A DNA stretch of 64,000 bases from Candidatus Manganitrophus noduliformans (GTDB lineage Bacteria > Nitrospirota > Nitrospiria > SBBL01 > Manganitrophaceae): contig NZ_VTOW01000005.1 in assembly GCF_012184425.1 (NCBI RefSeq), positions 248,001 through 312,000 on the forward strand. Reading direction: 5' to 3'. Positions within the stretch are counted from its first letter, which is position 1. Every line of letters begins with the position of its first letter. Positions 8,919 through 17,901 of the stretch are shown here, piece after piece. The notes under the pieces were generated by a model. The model saw only the letters and a list, made by a program, of their open reading frames with translations, was not told the DNA's origin and ran no database searches. The position numbers were made by a program, and so were the translations under genes.

Positions 8919-9683
8919 TCACCCGGCGAGTTCGCCGAGAAGGATGAGGGCTGAGAAGCCCGAAGCGGCGAGAACGCCGGAATAGCGGGGTCCATTGTGG
9001 AAGGCCTCCGGGATCATCGTTTCAGCCGCCATCGCGATGAGCGCCCCGGCTCCGGATGCCTTGAGGATTGCCGTCACCTGAGGGCCAAGATCGCTCAGGA
9101 GGTAGAAGGCAAGCGTCGTCGTCGCCGCAGTCCCGAGCGCAATACCGCTCCATAAGCTCAGCACGTAAGTAGATGAGCGCGAGGCGAGGCGCATCCCGGC
9201 CGTCCCGGAAAGCGCCTCCGGCAAGTTCGAGAGCGCGAGCGCCATGACCAGTGCCAGATCGGGTCCATGGGCCCGCAGGGTGACGCCGAGGACCAGCGCC
9301 TCCGGCACAGCATCCAGCGCGGTGCCGAGCGCAATCGAGGTGCCGCTGCCCGGCGCCTCGGCTTCCGAGGGCTGCGGCTTGCATTCTCCGCAGCGCTTGC
9401 GGTCCTTGGCGGTTGAGAGCGCTGCGTTCGCGATGCTGAACGTGGCGGCACCGGCAATCATTCCGCCGACCGTGGATGCCGCGCCGGCCAGCTTGAGCGC
9501 CTCGGCCGCGATCTCGATCGAGGCGACTGAAAGCAGCACCCCCGCGCCGAGCGACATGACGGCGGCGATGGCCCGGTGCGGGAGGCGCGTTATCAGCCCG
9601 AGTACTGCCCCTCCAAGGACGCCGGACGCCGCAGCCAACCCCCAACAGAAGGCCCACACTCCTCCCATGCTCCCTTCGGACAT
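8919..9683 (-). CDS. ZIP-family metal transporter (divergent motif)
   Basis: A membrane protein of 254 residues if started at the Met of MSEGSMGGVW (9683); an upstream ATG at 9761 would add 26 poorly hydrophobic residues. About seven to eight membrane helices are visible, with a cytoplasmic loop between helices 3 and 4 that contains CGEC. Helix 4 carries GTALDAVPEALVLG and helix 5 LALSNLPEALSG, the places where classical ZIPs have HNFPEG and HE residues. The PEA/PEAL motif is kept while the histidines are replaced, so metal selectivity may differ. The gene lies between an epoxide hydrolase gene and a 257-bp gap. Confidence 0.72.
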   Translation of the reverse strand: MSEGSMGGVWAFCWGLAAASGVLGGAVLGLITRLPHRAIAAVMSLGAGVLLSVASIEIAAEALKLAGAASTVGGMIAGAATFSIANAALSTAKDRKRCGECKPQPSEAEAPGSGTSIALGTALDAVPEALVLGVTLRAHGPDLALVMALALSNLPEALSGTAGMRLASRSSTYVLSLWSGIALGTAATTTLAFYLLSDLGPQVTAILKASGAGALIAMAAETMIPEAFHNGPRYSGVLAASGFSALILLGELAG

Positions 9684-9789
9684 TGCATGCTCATCGGACG
9701 TGTATGAAGTGAATATCGAGCGCGTGGATGTTGCCGTGTGTGATGTGGGAAAAGCGGCCACGAACTGCGCACCGTCCCCCTGGTTCCAA

Positions 9790-11013
9790 TCAGCGCAGCG
9801 GCCTGAACGCCGCTCTCACCTCTTCTGAAAAGAGCTGCGGCTGCTCCCACGCCGCAAAATGCCCGCCTTTGTCGAGCTTGTTGTAATGGATGAGGTTGGG
9901 AAACACGCGCGCCGCCCAACTCCGCGGGGCTTGATAGAGCTCGTCCGGAAAGGCGCTCACGGCCACCGGAATTGAAACTCCCATCGGCGCAAAAAAGACC
10001 AACTTGTTTTCCCAGTACAGGCGCGCCGAAGAGATCGCCGTGTTCGTCAACCAATAGAGCGTGATGTTGTCGAGGACATCGTCTCGCGTAAGGCCCTCAC
10101 GCTGACCGTCAAAAACGCGTGCGATGAGCGCGTAACTACGTGCGTCGTGGTCGAGTATCCAGGCGGCGAGGCCGACGGGTGAATCCGCAATCCCGTACAG
10201 CGTCTGTGGGCGGTTCTTCATCTCGATGGCGTAACCGAGGCCGTTCTTATAGAAAAAGTCCAGCTGGTCGTACGCGTGTCTTTCGTCGGCGGAGAGACCG
10301 GACGGCGGCGGATCGCCGAATTGGAGTGCCCTCGCAACGTCGGGGGGTACGGCGGCAGGCATGTTGGAATGAATGCCGAGCAACTCCGGGGGGGCCTGCA
10401 CCGCCATCTGCTCCGATACGGGATCCCCCCAATCGCCTCCCTGGGCCACAAATCGCGTGTATCCGAGGCGTTTCATCAGCGCGATCCAGGCGCGTGCGAT
10501 CCGAATGGGATCCCAACCCGGAGTCGTCGGCTTTCCTGAAAACCCGTAGCCCGGCAGCGACGGGATCACGACGTCAAAAGCGTCCGATTCACTCCCGCCA
10601 TGGGCCGTGGGATTCGTCAGCGGATCGATGACCTTCAACTGCTCGATGATCGAGCCGGGCCATCCGTGCGTGACGATGAGCGGCAAGGCATTTTTATGTT
10701 TCGATCGAACGTGGATGAAATGAATGTCGAGCCCATCGATCTCGGTGATGAATTGCGGCCGGGCGTTCAGCTTCGCCTCGCACTTGCGCCAATCGTATTC
10801 GGTCGCCCAATAGCGTGCGAGCTGCTGCATCGTCGCGAGCTGCACCCCTTGCGAGGCATCGGCGACTGTTTCCCGCTCAGGCCACTTTGTCGCTTTGATG
10901 CGCTTGCGCAATTCGGCAAGCTCCGTATCCGAAAAAGTCACACGAAACGGGTGAATCGCATCCTTGTCAGCGACTCGCTCGCTGCTCTGTCGTCTCGGAC
11001 TGGTCTGGGCCAT
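9790..11013 (-). CDS. Epoxide hydrolase (microsomal-type, EHN domain plus alpha/beta hydrolase)
   Basis: 407 residues. The N-terminal EHN domain ([25 protein letters not shown]) is the lid region of microsomal-type epoxide hydrolases. The alpha/beta-hydrolase core has the oxyanion motif HGWPG (116-120), nucleophile Asp194 in GGDWGDPV, a YGFSGKP stretch, and catalytic His385 in GGHFAAWE. These features predict cofactor-free hydrolysis of epoxides to diols in the cytoplasm. No signal peptide or membrane anchor is present, unlike the mammalian enzyme. It is followed on the same strand by the ZIP transporter gene. A role in detoxification is inference; the substrate is unknown. Confidence 0.88.
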   Translation of the reverse strand: MAQTSPRRQSSERVADKDAIHPFRVTFSDTELAELRKRIKATKWPERETVADASQGVQLATMQQLARYWATEYDWRKCEAKLNARPQFITEIDGLDIHFIHVRSKHKNALPLIVTHGWPGSIIEQLKVIDPLTNPTAHGGSESDAFDVVIPSLPGYGFSGKPTTPGWDPIRIARAWIALMKRLGYTRFVAQGGDWGDPVSEQMAVQAPPELLGIHSNMPAAVPPDVARALQFGDPPPSGLSADERHAYDQLDFFYKNGLGYAIEMKNRPQTLYGIADSPVGLAAWILDHDARSYALIARVFDGQREGLTRDDVLDNITLYWLTNTAISSARLYWENKLVFFAPMGVSIPVAVSAFPDELYQAPRSWAARVFPNLIHYNKLDKGGHFAAWEQPQLFSEEVRAAFRPLR

Positions 11014-11100
11014 GGTCTCCTCCTTTTGAGTCGGTTTGGATTTTTAGTGTGTGCGTGCCCAGGCGTTGAGTCGGTAGCGCATTGCGCAAAAGGGTTGGCC

Positions 11101-11361
11101 TTATCCTTCTTTCATTTGAAGGACACTTACACCTCGCATATCGAGCAAGTAGTGACCCCTGATATGCGCGACGCGGATGAGCGCCGCATCACATCTGTTA
11201 CAGCGGATGATCGTCCCCATCCCGTGCATGTAGGCGCCGGCCGCGCCGATCACATCGTGGGCGCCGCAGCCCGCGCAGGTGGCCTGGGCGAGGGTCATTT
11301 CAAAGGGGAAAATCTCTTCCAAGTTGCCCGCGGCGGCGTTGCCGTCGAGTTTATTCTCCAT
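11101..11361 (-). CDS. DUF6510-family small zinc-ribbon protein
   Basis: 86 residues from the second Met of MMENKLDGNAAAGN. The start overlaps the end of the reductase gene by 11 bp. The protein has the family pattern LDGNAxAGxLEEIF followed by CAGCGAHD and a second pair CNRCDAAL, which together form a likely zinc ribbon, then LDMRGVSVLQM at the end. DUF6510 proteins occur as third gene behind a sulfite-oxidase-like enzyme and a ferredoxin reductase, exactly as here. Their biochemical role is not known to me. A longer in-frame start at 11475 would lie inside the reductase gene and adds sequence without family likeness. Confidence 0.78.
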   Translation of the reverse strand: MENKLDGNAAAGNLEEIFPFEMTLAQATCAGCGAHDVIGAAGAYMHGMGTIIRCNRCDAALIRVAHIRGHYLLDMRGVSVLQMKEG

Positions 11362-12121
11362 CATGCTTTTCTCCTGTCGGTCCGAATCGTTCCGTCTTGA
11401 TGCGGGCCGGTTCATGTCCAAGCTCCACGAGAATGGCCGCGGCCGTTTCGACGAAGGGGGTCGGGCCGCAGACAAACGTCAGCGGACGCTGCGCCACCGG
11501 CCAGGCGACCTCGCGCAGCATCTGAAGATCGATCCGCCGGGAGTAGCCGGTCCATCCGGGCGGCTGCGCGCGCGTCAGCGTTTGCGCCACCGCCAGCATC
11601 GCGCTGCGCTTCACTAACCGGTCGAGTTCGTCCCGGTAGATCACCTCCTCCAGGGAGCGCGACGAGTAGAGCAGGCGGGTCGCCACCGTGCTCTCCGCAG
11701 CGGCCCGGTGGCGCAGCATCGCCATCAACGGCACGATCCCCGATCCTCCCGCTACCAGCAGGAGCGGCCCCCCCATCTCGGCCTCCCAGACGAAGTAGCC
11801 TCCGATCGGGCCGCGCAGCTCCAATTTGTCGCCGACGCGCAGCTCCTCGGTGAGGTAGGGGGAGACCTCGCCGTCATCGAGCCGTTCGACGGTGAGGGTC
11901 ACCCGCGGCGCCTCCTCGGGCGGAGAGGCGATGGAGTAGCTGCGCTCGGCCCGGTAGCCGTCTTCCGCCGTGAGCCGCACGTCGACGTGCTGCCCCGCTC
12001 GATGCCCCCTCCAGCCGGGGAGATCGAGTGTGATGCTCTTCGTCCTGGCGGTTTCCGGCCGCGTGGCCACCACCTCGCCGAGTTGCCAGCTCAGTCGCCC
12101 CAGTAGCGTTCTTCTTTCCAT
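11351..12121 (-). CDS. FAD-binding ferredoxin/flavodoxin-type oxidoreductase
   Basis: 256 residues with the ferredoxin-NADP+ reductase fold. The FAD motif RSYSIAS lies at about residues 56-62. The pyridine-nucleotide part shows GGSGIVPLMAML and the C-terminal FVCGPTPFVE. There is no 2Fe-2S domain, so electrons must pass to a partner. The start lies 31 bp inside the upstream sulfite-oxidase-like gene and the end overlaps the DUF6510 gene, so the three are one operon. The likely job is electron transfer between NAD(P)H and the molybdenum enzyme, inferred from the gene order. Confidence 0.88.
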   Translation of the reverse strand: MERRTLLGRLSWQLGEVVATRPETARTKSITLDLPGWRGHRAGQHVDVRLTAEDGYRAERSYSIASPPEEAPRVTLTVERLDDGEVSPYLTEELRVGDKLELRGPIGGYFVWEAEMGGPLLLVAGGSGIVPLMAMLRHRAAAESTVATRLLYSSRSLEEVIYRDELDRLVKRSAMLAVAQTLTRAQPPGWTGYSRRIDLQMLREVAWPVAQRPLTFVCGPTPFVETAAAILVELGHEPARIKTERFGPTGEKHDGE

Positions 12122-12702
12122 GGGTCACCGTGATTGTTGTAGCCCAACGACTCCCAGAAACCGGGCTCATCCTCGTCGAGCAGACGCAGGCCGCGCACCC
12201 ACTTGGCGCTCTTCCAAAAGTAGAGGTGGGGAACCAGTAAACGGGCCGGACCGCCATGCTCGGGCGCCAGCGGCTCTCCTTCATAGGTATCGACAATCCA
12301 AGCTTTCCCTCCCGTCACTTCTTCCAGCGGCAGATTGGTGGTATAGCCCCCGTCACAGAAGGCGATCACGTAATCGGCCGCCGTGGCGACCTGCGCGAGC
12401 AGGGTATCTAGGGAGACCCCTTCCCAGTGGGTATCGAACTTCGACCACTTGGTCACACAGTGAATGTCCCGGGTGATCGTCTCGCGGGGGAGCGTATGAA
12501 ATTCATCCCAGCTCCAGCGTTTTGGCTGATCGACCTCCCCGACAATGGAGAAATCCCAGTTCGCGAGAGGCGTCTGCGGTGTCGGCCCTGCCGAAAGGAC
12601 GGGAAAGTCCCGCTCAAGATATTGTCCCGGCGGGAGTCTTTCGCTGAGCTCACTCTTCCGGCGGCGACCGCGAAACCCGCGTGAGAAGAACTCTCCACTC
12701 AT
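12091..12702 (-). CDS. Sulfite-oxidase-like molybdopterin-dependent oxidoreductase
   Basis: 203 residues carrying only the molybdopterin (oxidored_molyb) domain. Cys82 in RDIHCVTKWSKFD is the expected molybdenum ligand. The motifs GVSLDTLL, AFCDGGYTTNLPLEE and HGGPARLLVPHLYFWKSAKWVRGL are standard for the YuiH-like subgroup. It has no dimerisation domain, haem domain or Tat signal, so it is probably a cytoplasmic enzyme that relies on the adjacent flavoprotein. The gene heads the three-gene operon with the reductase and the DUF6510 gene. The substrate is unknown; sulfite is only the founding family substrate. Confidence 0.87.
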   Translation of the reverse strand: MSGEFFSRGFRGRRRKSELSERLPPGQYLERDFPVLSAGPTPQTPLANWDFSIVGEVDQPKRWSWDEFHTLPRETITRDIHCVTKWSKFDTHWEGVSLDTLLAQVATAADYVIAFCDGGYTTNLPLEEVTGGKAWIVDTYEGEPLAPEHGGPARLLVPHLYFWKSAKWVRGLRLLDEDEPGFWESLGYNNHGDPWKEERYWGD

Positions 12703-13211
12703 CTCTTCACCTCCTGTTCTTTCTCGCGTCCACTATAGGGGGCGGATCGTGAGCAAGCCGATGACCTTGAGAAGCTCGAAGACCGAGCCCGGCCTGCTGT
12801 ACATCATCCCTTCTTCGTTGATCGGTCAACCAGTGCCGCTTCCGGAACGTTGATGTGATAGGGACGCAACGCAAATCGAATGCCAATCGTAAGTTATTGG
12901 AAATTATTAAGGGCGCAAATAATAACGTCGTGAGCCTTCGAGATTGATGATAACGATTCGTCAAAAAAGTATCAGAGTGTATCGTAAGCAGAGAAAACCC
13001 CGTCTGCCGATCAGGACAGATTACATCCATTCTGGAGCTTCAGTCTAGAAAGATTCAAAATCCGAATCCTTCTCCTTTAATCTTAATTCGACCAGTATTT
13101 CAGAAGAGAAAATCTAAGAGGTAGACATGTAGGTGTCGCGCCGGCTCTTTCCGGAGGAGGCCAGAGGAATCGGCCTGACCTGATAGAAGGCGGATCGCAT
13201 CGCGCCCGATT
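12703..13211. other. 509-bp intergenic region with a possible gene remnant
   Basis: No gene of normal length is convincing here. On the minus strand, 12733-12807 encodes a short open stretch (MMYSRPGSVFELLKVIGLL) ending in TAG. It resembles the tail of STAS-domain anti-anti-sigma proteins, but the upstream frame is closed by a stop, so it is at best a remnant. The remainder (about 12860-13130) is AT-richer than its surroundings and probably holds promoter sequence for the operon starting at 12702. I see no RNA gene. Confidence 0.35.
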
Positions 13212-16040
13212 TTATTCTTTCGCAATCCCCGCGGCGACCAGGTCGATCGACGGTTCCCCGGCGTGGCGGACGATCTCGGCTTTGGCAAGATCCCTCAGTC
13301 GGACGATCTGCCGCCAGTCCTTTCCCTCGGGATGGATCGGCTTGCCGATGGTCACCCGGATCGGTCCGCGGCGGGGGATCCAACGGCCGGGCCAAAGAAC
13401 TTCGCGGGCGCCCCGGATGGCGACCGGGCAGATCGGCCGTCCGGTTTCCGCGGCGACTTTGAACGCCCCCAATCGGAACGGACGGATCCCCCGGAATCGC
13501 GAGAAGGTCCCTTCCGGAAAGATCAAAATGGAGTGGCCCTGCCGGAGCGCCTCCTCGATTCGGCGGGTGGTCGTGACGCTTTCGGTAAAGTCGAGCCGAT
13601 CGACCGTCAAATGGTCCGCCTTTTTAATGACGGTCCGAATGATCGGCGCCTGCATCAATTCCCGCTTGGCCACAAAGCGAAAACCGGGGGGAAGCGCCGC
13701 CATCAAGACGACCGCATCGAGGTAGCCGGAGTGATTGGCGACCAGAACGGACGGGCCGGCCTGCGAGAGATGCGCGCTTCCCTCCACCGTCACGGGACAA
13801 CCGATCCAGGAGAAGAATCGGCGCGACCAGGCATGAGAAAGCCGCGCCGGCATCTTCCCCTCCGGGAGAAGGAGCATCGCCGCCCAGACGGGGGGAATGG
13901 TCAGAAGCGCGATCGATCCGACATAAACGGTATAGACCAGACGGCCGAACGAGGAGAAAGCCTGCTTCAAACGGGCGCCGAGACCGGAGAACCATATCCG
14001 GGCGATCTGAAACGCGGCGGGACGGCGCGGCGGACCCATCTCTCCTTTCAGGTAGGCGCTCCGCAATGCGGCGCGGCGAAGTTTGCCGCTGGAGGTCTTC
14101 GGGATCGTGTCCGGGGGAACCAGCGAGACAATATCGGGACGGATATCGGTGACGGCGGCCACCTTCTCCATGACCTCGCCAATCAACCGGCGCCGCGCTT
14201 CTTCTTTCTCCACCCTTGTCTCCGCAACGACGACCAGCTTTTCCGTTCCGATTTCCGGATCGGTGATGCCGAAGGCGGCCACCCGTCCGCGGCGGATTCC
14301 GGGAATCTCTCCTACCGTTTCTTCCACCTCTTGGGGGTAAAGATTGCGGCCCGCCTTGATAATCATGTCTTTGCGGCGGCCGGTCACGAAGAGCTCTCCC
14401 TCCGCGAGATAGGCGAAATCACCCGAGTCGCACCAGCCGTCTTGGAAGGTTTTCTCGGTCGCTTCCGGATCACGATAATATTCTCTCATTGTCGACGGTC
14501 CGCGAAATTGCAGCGCCCCTTCGGTCCGTTCCCCCACCTCATGACCCGACGCATCGACAATGCGAACCGCATGGCCCGGAAGGGGAGCGCCGCAGGAGAC
14601 GAATCGAAGCGGAGACGGCTCGGTGGGAGTGGCCGCTACCGCTTTTCGTTCTCGCTCGAAGGTTTCGCGGGTGATCAGATCGATCCGCGGCGGCCGGCCG
14701 ACGGGGGGGAAGGTCAGCGCGACCGACGACTCGGCCAGCCCGTAAACCGGAAAAAAAGTTTCCTTCCGGAAGCCGTATGGAGCAAACCGCTTCGTAAATC
14801 GCTCGAGTGTCTCGGGGCTGACCGGCTCGGCCCCGTTGAAGGCGACCCGCCAGGAGCTCAGATCGAGTCCTTCGATCGCGCGCTCGTCGATCTTACGGAC
14901 GCAAAGTTCATAGGCAAAATTCGGCGCGGCGGAGTGGGTCCCCCGATGATAGTGGATCGCCCAGAGCCATCGCTCCGGCCGGGTCAGAAAGGTCAGCGGC
15001 GAGAGGATCGTGATCGGGATGCCGAAGTAGAGGGCGCCGAGCCAGGAGCCGATCAGACCCATGTCGTGATAGAGCGGAAGCCAGCTGACCCCGACATCGC
15101 CCGGTCCAATCTGGGCGGCCTGCCCGATGGCGCGGATGTTGGCGAGGATATTCTCGTGGGCGAGCAGCACCCCTTTGGGAAGGCCGGTGCTTCCGGAGGT
15201 GAATTGAATCAACGCCGGATCCTCCGCCCGGAGATCGACTTTCGGCCGCTCCGAAGCGGCGCGGCGCAACGCTTCAAACGTCGTCACATCGGTTAAACCC
15301 GGAACCATCGGCTGGAGAAGATGCCCCAATCCCTCCACCCGGCCGGAGGCGATCAGGAATCGGGCACCGGCCTTCTGCAGGATGGCGATCTGACGGCGGG
15401 CATACTCCTCGATCTGGTCCATCCGAACGGGAGGATAAAGCGGAACGGGGATCCCTCCGGCGAAGAGGACGCCGAAGAAGGTGAAGAAGAAGTCGGAGCC
15501 GGTCGGGAGCATCAGCGCCACCGTCTCATGGCGGCGGAGCCCTTGCTCCAAAAGTCCCTGCGCCACGGCGCCGGCGGCGTCGACGAGCTGGCCGTAGGTG
15601 ATCTTCTGTTCGGTTCCGTCTTCCTGCGGAAGGTAGATATGGGGGCGATCGGCCTCTCTCTCCGCCCGGCTCAGAAGGACTTCCGGAAGCGAGGCGGCGG
15701 AGGCGGGGGGGGGCGTGGCGGCGCCGATCGTTTGGATCCTTTCCAAGGAGAGGGGGCGGCCGGGGGCCTCGGAACGGAGAACGGCGCCAGCCAGATCGCG
15801 CGGGCTCCTCGCCTCCGCAACCAGATGCTCCGGAATCCGGACCGAGAACGCTTTTTCGATCCGAAGAATGAGCTCGACCCGCTCCAAACTTCCCAGACCG
15901 AGATCCCGATCGAGGGAGGCGTCTAACGAAACAGCGTGAGCGGCCTGTTCCATCCCAAGCTCGGCGACAAACGCGCGGAGGATTGAAAGGACTTTTTGTC
16001 TGACGGTCTCACTTGGATCGGGATGGCGCTCAGTGGCCAT
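13212..16040 (-). CDS. ACP - fatty acyl-AMP ligase - PlsC acyltransferase fusion protein
   Basis: 942 residues from ATG 16040, which has GGAG 8 bases upstream; a TTG at 16064 would add 8 residues. Three domains follow in order. An acyl carrier protein domain (about 10-85) has its phosphopantetheine Ser in DLGLGSLERVEL. A FAAL-type AMP-binding domain (about 120-620) has FTSGSTGLPKGV, PLYHDMGLIG and FFPVYGLAESSVALTFPP. A PlsC/LPLAT domain (about 715-900) has NHSGYLD (HX4D) and FPEGTFSRFRG. FAALs activate fatty acids as adenylates and pass them to ACP, and PlsC-type enzymes transfer acyl groups to an alcohol. One chain could therefore activate, carry and transfer a fatty acid, for example onto a lysolipid, as membrane-associated Aas proteins do. 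Hydrophobic stretches near 690-720 suggest membrane attachment. Confidence 0.88.
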   Translation of the reverse strand: MATERHPDPSETVRQKVLSILRAFVAELGMEQAAHAVSLDASLDRDLGLGSLERVELILRIEKAFSVRIPEHLVAEARSPRDLAGAVLRSEAPGRPLSLERIQTIGAATPPPASAASLPEVLLSRAEREADRPHIYLPQEDGTEQKITYGQLVDAAGAVAQGLLEQGLRRHETVALMLPTGSDFFFTFFGVLFAGGIPVPLYPPVRMDQIEEYARRQIAILQKAGARFLIASGRVEGLGHLLQPMVPGLTDVTTFEALRRAASERPKVDLRAEDPALIQFTSGSTGLPKGVLLAHENILANIRAIGQAAQIGPGDVGVSWLPLYHDMGLIGSWLGALYFGIPITILSPLTFLTRPERWLWAIHYHRGTHSAAPNFAYELCVRKIDERAIEGLDLSSWRVAFNGAEPVSPETLERFTKRFAPYGFRKETFFPVYGLAESSVALTFPPVGRPPRIDLITRETFERERKAVAATPTEPSPLRFVSCGAPLPGHAVRIVDASGHEVGERTEGALQFRGPSTMREYYRDPEATEKTFQDGWCDSGDFAYLAEGELFVTGRRKDMIIKAGRNLYPQEVEETVGEIPGIRRGRVAAFGITDPEIGTEKLVVVAETRVEKEEARRRLIGEVMEKVAAVTDIRPDIVSLVPPDTIPKTSSGKLRRAALRSAYLKGEMGPPRRPAAFQIARIWFSGLGARLKQAFSSFGRLVYTVYVGSIALLTIPPVWAAMLLLPEGKMPARLSHAWSRRFFSWIGCPVTVEGSAHLSQAGPSVLVANHSGYLDAVVLMAALPPGFRFVAKRELMQAPIIRTVIKKADHLTVDRLDFTESVTTTRRIEEALRQGHSILIFPEGTFSRFRGIRPFRLGAFKVAAETGRPICPVAIRGAREVLWPGRWIPRRGPIRVTIGKPIHPEGKDWRQIVRLRDLAKAEIVRHAGEPSIDLVAAGIAKE

Positions 16041-16179
16041 GTGAATAACTCCATTGCGGAACAAGCTTCAATGGTCGGATCATCTAAAGCAATAAAGGGT
16101 TCCCCTCCTTATATAAGGAAAGATCGCCCCTATCATGAGACAATTCTAAAAAAAGGACAATAGCTCGAAGGGAGTAGGG

Positions 16180-16941
16180 TCAAGAGAGCGCTTTCACGCC
16201 GATTCCCTCTTTTTCCAACCTCCCGCGAAGCGCAAGCAGGATCGATGCGGCCTGCGGGGTATCGCTGTGAACGGAGAGGGTCTTCGCATCGACCGGCACC
16301 TCGACCCCTTCCGTGGAGAGGACGAAGCGTTGCCGGACGATCCGAAGGGCTTGCCGGCAGGCCTGCGCCGGATCGGTGATGAGGGCGTTTTCCTTTTTCC
16401 GGGAGCGGAGGGTTCCGTCCGATTCATACGCTCGATCGGCGAAGGCCTCTCCGGCGGTTCGAAATCCCATCTCGGTCCAGACCGTCAACATCAACGATCC
16501 GGCCAGACCGACCAGCGTGAGATCGTCCCGCCATCGCGCCGCCCCTTTCGCGATCGCTTCCGCCGTCGCGCGATCATGCGCCGCGGTATTGTAGAGGGCG
16601 CCGTGCGGTTTGACATGGCGCACCCCGGTTCCGAGGGAGGCCGCCTTCTCTCCCAGTGTTTTAACCTGTTCGAAGACAAAGGCTTGAATCGCTTCGGGCG
16701 ACGACGACAAGCGTTCCCGGCCGAAGCGGGCGCGGTCCGGATAGCCGGGATGGGCGCCGACCGCCACGCCGTATTTCATGCAGAGCCGGATCACCTGCGC
16801 CATCGTCTCGGCATCACCCGCATGGCCGCCGCAGGCGATGTTGGCGCTCGAAACCAACCGGAGGATCGCCTCTTCGCTCCCATCCGCAAGGGCTTCCGGC
16901 CGCTCGCCCACATCCGCATTCAGATCGATTGTCCGGGCCAT
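16180..16941 (-). CDS. pxpA: 5-oxoprolinase subunit PxpA (LamB/YcsF family)
   Basis: 253 residues with the family N-terminus (IDLNADVGE), SANIACGGHAGD, GAHPGYPDR and VKPHGALYN, all conserved in LamB/YcsF proteins. PxpA acts with PxpB and PxpC as the prokaryotic ATP-dependent 5-oxoprolinase, opening 5-oxo-L-proline to glutamate in the cytoplasm. Its ATG overlaps the TGA of pxpC by one base. It is the last gene of the operon pxpB-pxpC-pxpA. Confidence 0.93.
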   Translation of the reverse strand: MARTIDLNADVGERPEALADGSEEAILRLVSSANIACGGHAGDAETMAQVIRLCMKYGVAVGAHPGYPDRARFGRERLSSSPEAIQAFVFEQVKTLGEKAASLGTGVRHVKPHGALYNTAAHDRATAEAIAKGAARWRDDLTLVGLAGSLMLTVWTEMGFRTAGEAFADRAYESDGTLRSRKKENALITDPAQACRQALRIVRQRFVLSTEGVEVPVDAKTLSVHSDTPQAASILLALRGRLEKEGIGVKALS

Positions 16942-17891
16942 CAGAAATTCAGCTCCCTTTGAAGAGGGGTGTCGGTTAAGAGGCGATCTTGTTTTCGGTA
17001 AAGCCGGATCGCTTCGTCAACGTCGACAAATTGAAAGTGGACTTCATCCCGCGGCTTCAGCTGTCCCACTTTGCAGAGATCGGCGGAGATGACATTCGCG
17101 ATTTTCGGATACCCTCCGGCGGTCGGATGCTCCACGAACAGGAGGATCGGCTGACCGTCGGCCGGAACCTGGATCGCCCCGAGCGAAATTCCCTCTGTGA
17201 TCAACTCCTCTTTCTTTTCCCGGTCGATCGGTTTTCCCGTAAGACGCAGGCCGACGCGGTTCGACGATTCGGAGACGACATAGGATGCGGTCGTCAGGAC
17301 CTTCAACGATGAGTCAGGAAAAAGATCGGTCTGCGGGGCCCGTGTGATTTTGATCTTTGTCCTTTCTTGCAAATATCGTTGCAGTGTGTTCGGAACCGAT
17401 TGAAGACGAAACGCGCTCGGATGGAATGACCCGTCCAGGGGAAGCCGCTCTCCTTTTTGAATCGCCCGGCCGTGCCATCCGCCGAGGCCGGTCTGGAGAT
17501 GCGTCGCTGCGCTCTCCATGACCTTCTGAACGGAAATTCCTCCCTGGATAGAAAGATACGTTCGGGCCCCCTCTTGCATCGCGCGGCATTCTAATCTCTG
17601 TCCGGCGCGGATCGGGATCGTGGTCCACATCGGGATCGACTGTTGACCGAGCGTCGGACCGCAATCGGCGCCGGTGAGGGCGATGAGACGATCCTCTTCG
17701 AATTCGAACGTTCCTCCGAGGAGGGTCATCTCCAGTGAAGGGGTATTTTCCTGATTTTCGACCAACCGATTTCCGAGCCGAAAGGCGACCGGATCGGCCG
17801 CCCCGGACTGGGAGACCCCCAGGTGGGCGAAGTGAAACCGGCCGGCGTCTTGAACGGAGGTTTGAAATCCGGGTGAAATCACTCTCAGCAT
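16941..17891 (-). CDS. pxpC: 5-oxoprolinase subunit PxpC (biotin-dependent carboxyltransferase-like)
   Basis: 316 residues from the ATG at 17891 (MLRVISPGFQTSVQDAGR), the normal start of this family. An upstream in-frame start at 18002 would run inside pxpB and adds sequence without likeness. Motifs include GVSQSGAADPVAFRLGN, LEMTLLGGTFEF, LTGADCGP and SNRVGLRLTGKPI. PxpC is homologous to the C-terminal half of allophanate-type carboxyltransferase domains and forms the catalytic pair with PxpB. The start is 10 bp after the pxpB stop. Confidence 0.92.
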   Translation of the reverse strand: MLRVISPGFQTSVQDAGRFHFAHLGVSQSGAADPVAFRLGNRLVENQENTPSLEMTLLGGTFEFEEDRLIALTGADCGPTLGQQSIPMWTTIPIRAGQRLECRAMQEGARTYLSIQGGISVQKVMESAATHLQTGLGGWHGRAIQKGERLPLDGSFHPSAFRLQSVPNTLQRYLQERTKIKITRAPQTDLFPDSSLKVLTTASYVVSESSNRVGLRLTGKPIDREKKEELITEGISLGAIQVPADGQPILLFVEHPTAGGYPKIANVISADLCKVGQLKPRDEVHFQFVDVDEAIRLYRKQDRLLTDTPLQRELNF

Positions 17892-17901
17892 CGATCTCTT
17901 T

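Noticed and set aside
8666-8995. 109-codon minus-strand frame between the ZIP gene and polX
   Set aside because: It overlaps the end of the ZIP gene, has no ribosome site and no family likeness. The 8662-8918 gap is treated as non-coding.
12733-12807. Short open stretch resembling the end of a STAS protein
   Set aside because: Only about 24 codons with a stop just upstream. Mentioned as a possible remnant in the intergenic entry but not called as a gene.
13263-15296. A 677-codon open frame on the plus strand opposite the ACP-FAAL-PlsC gene
   Set aside because: It is an antisense shadow of a GC-rich gene, rich in Arg, Gly, Asp and Pro, with no recognisable domain, while the minus-strand protein shows three complete domains.
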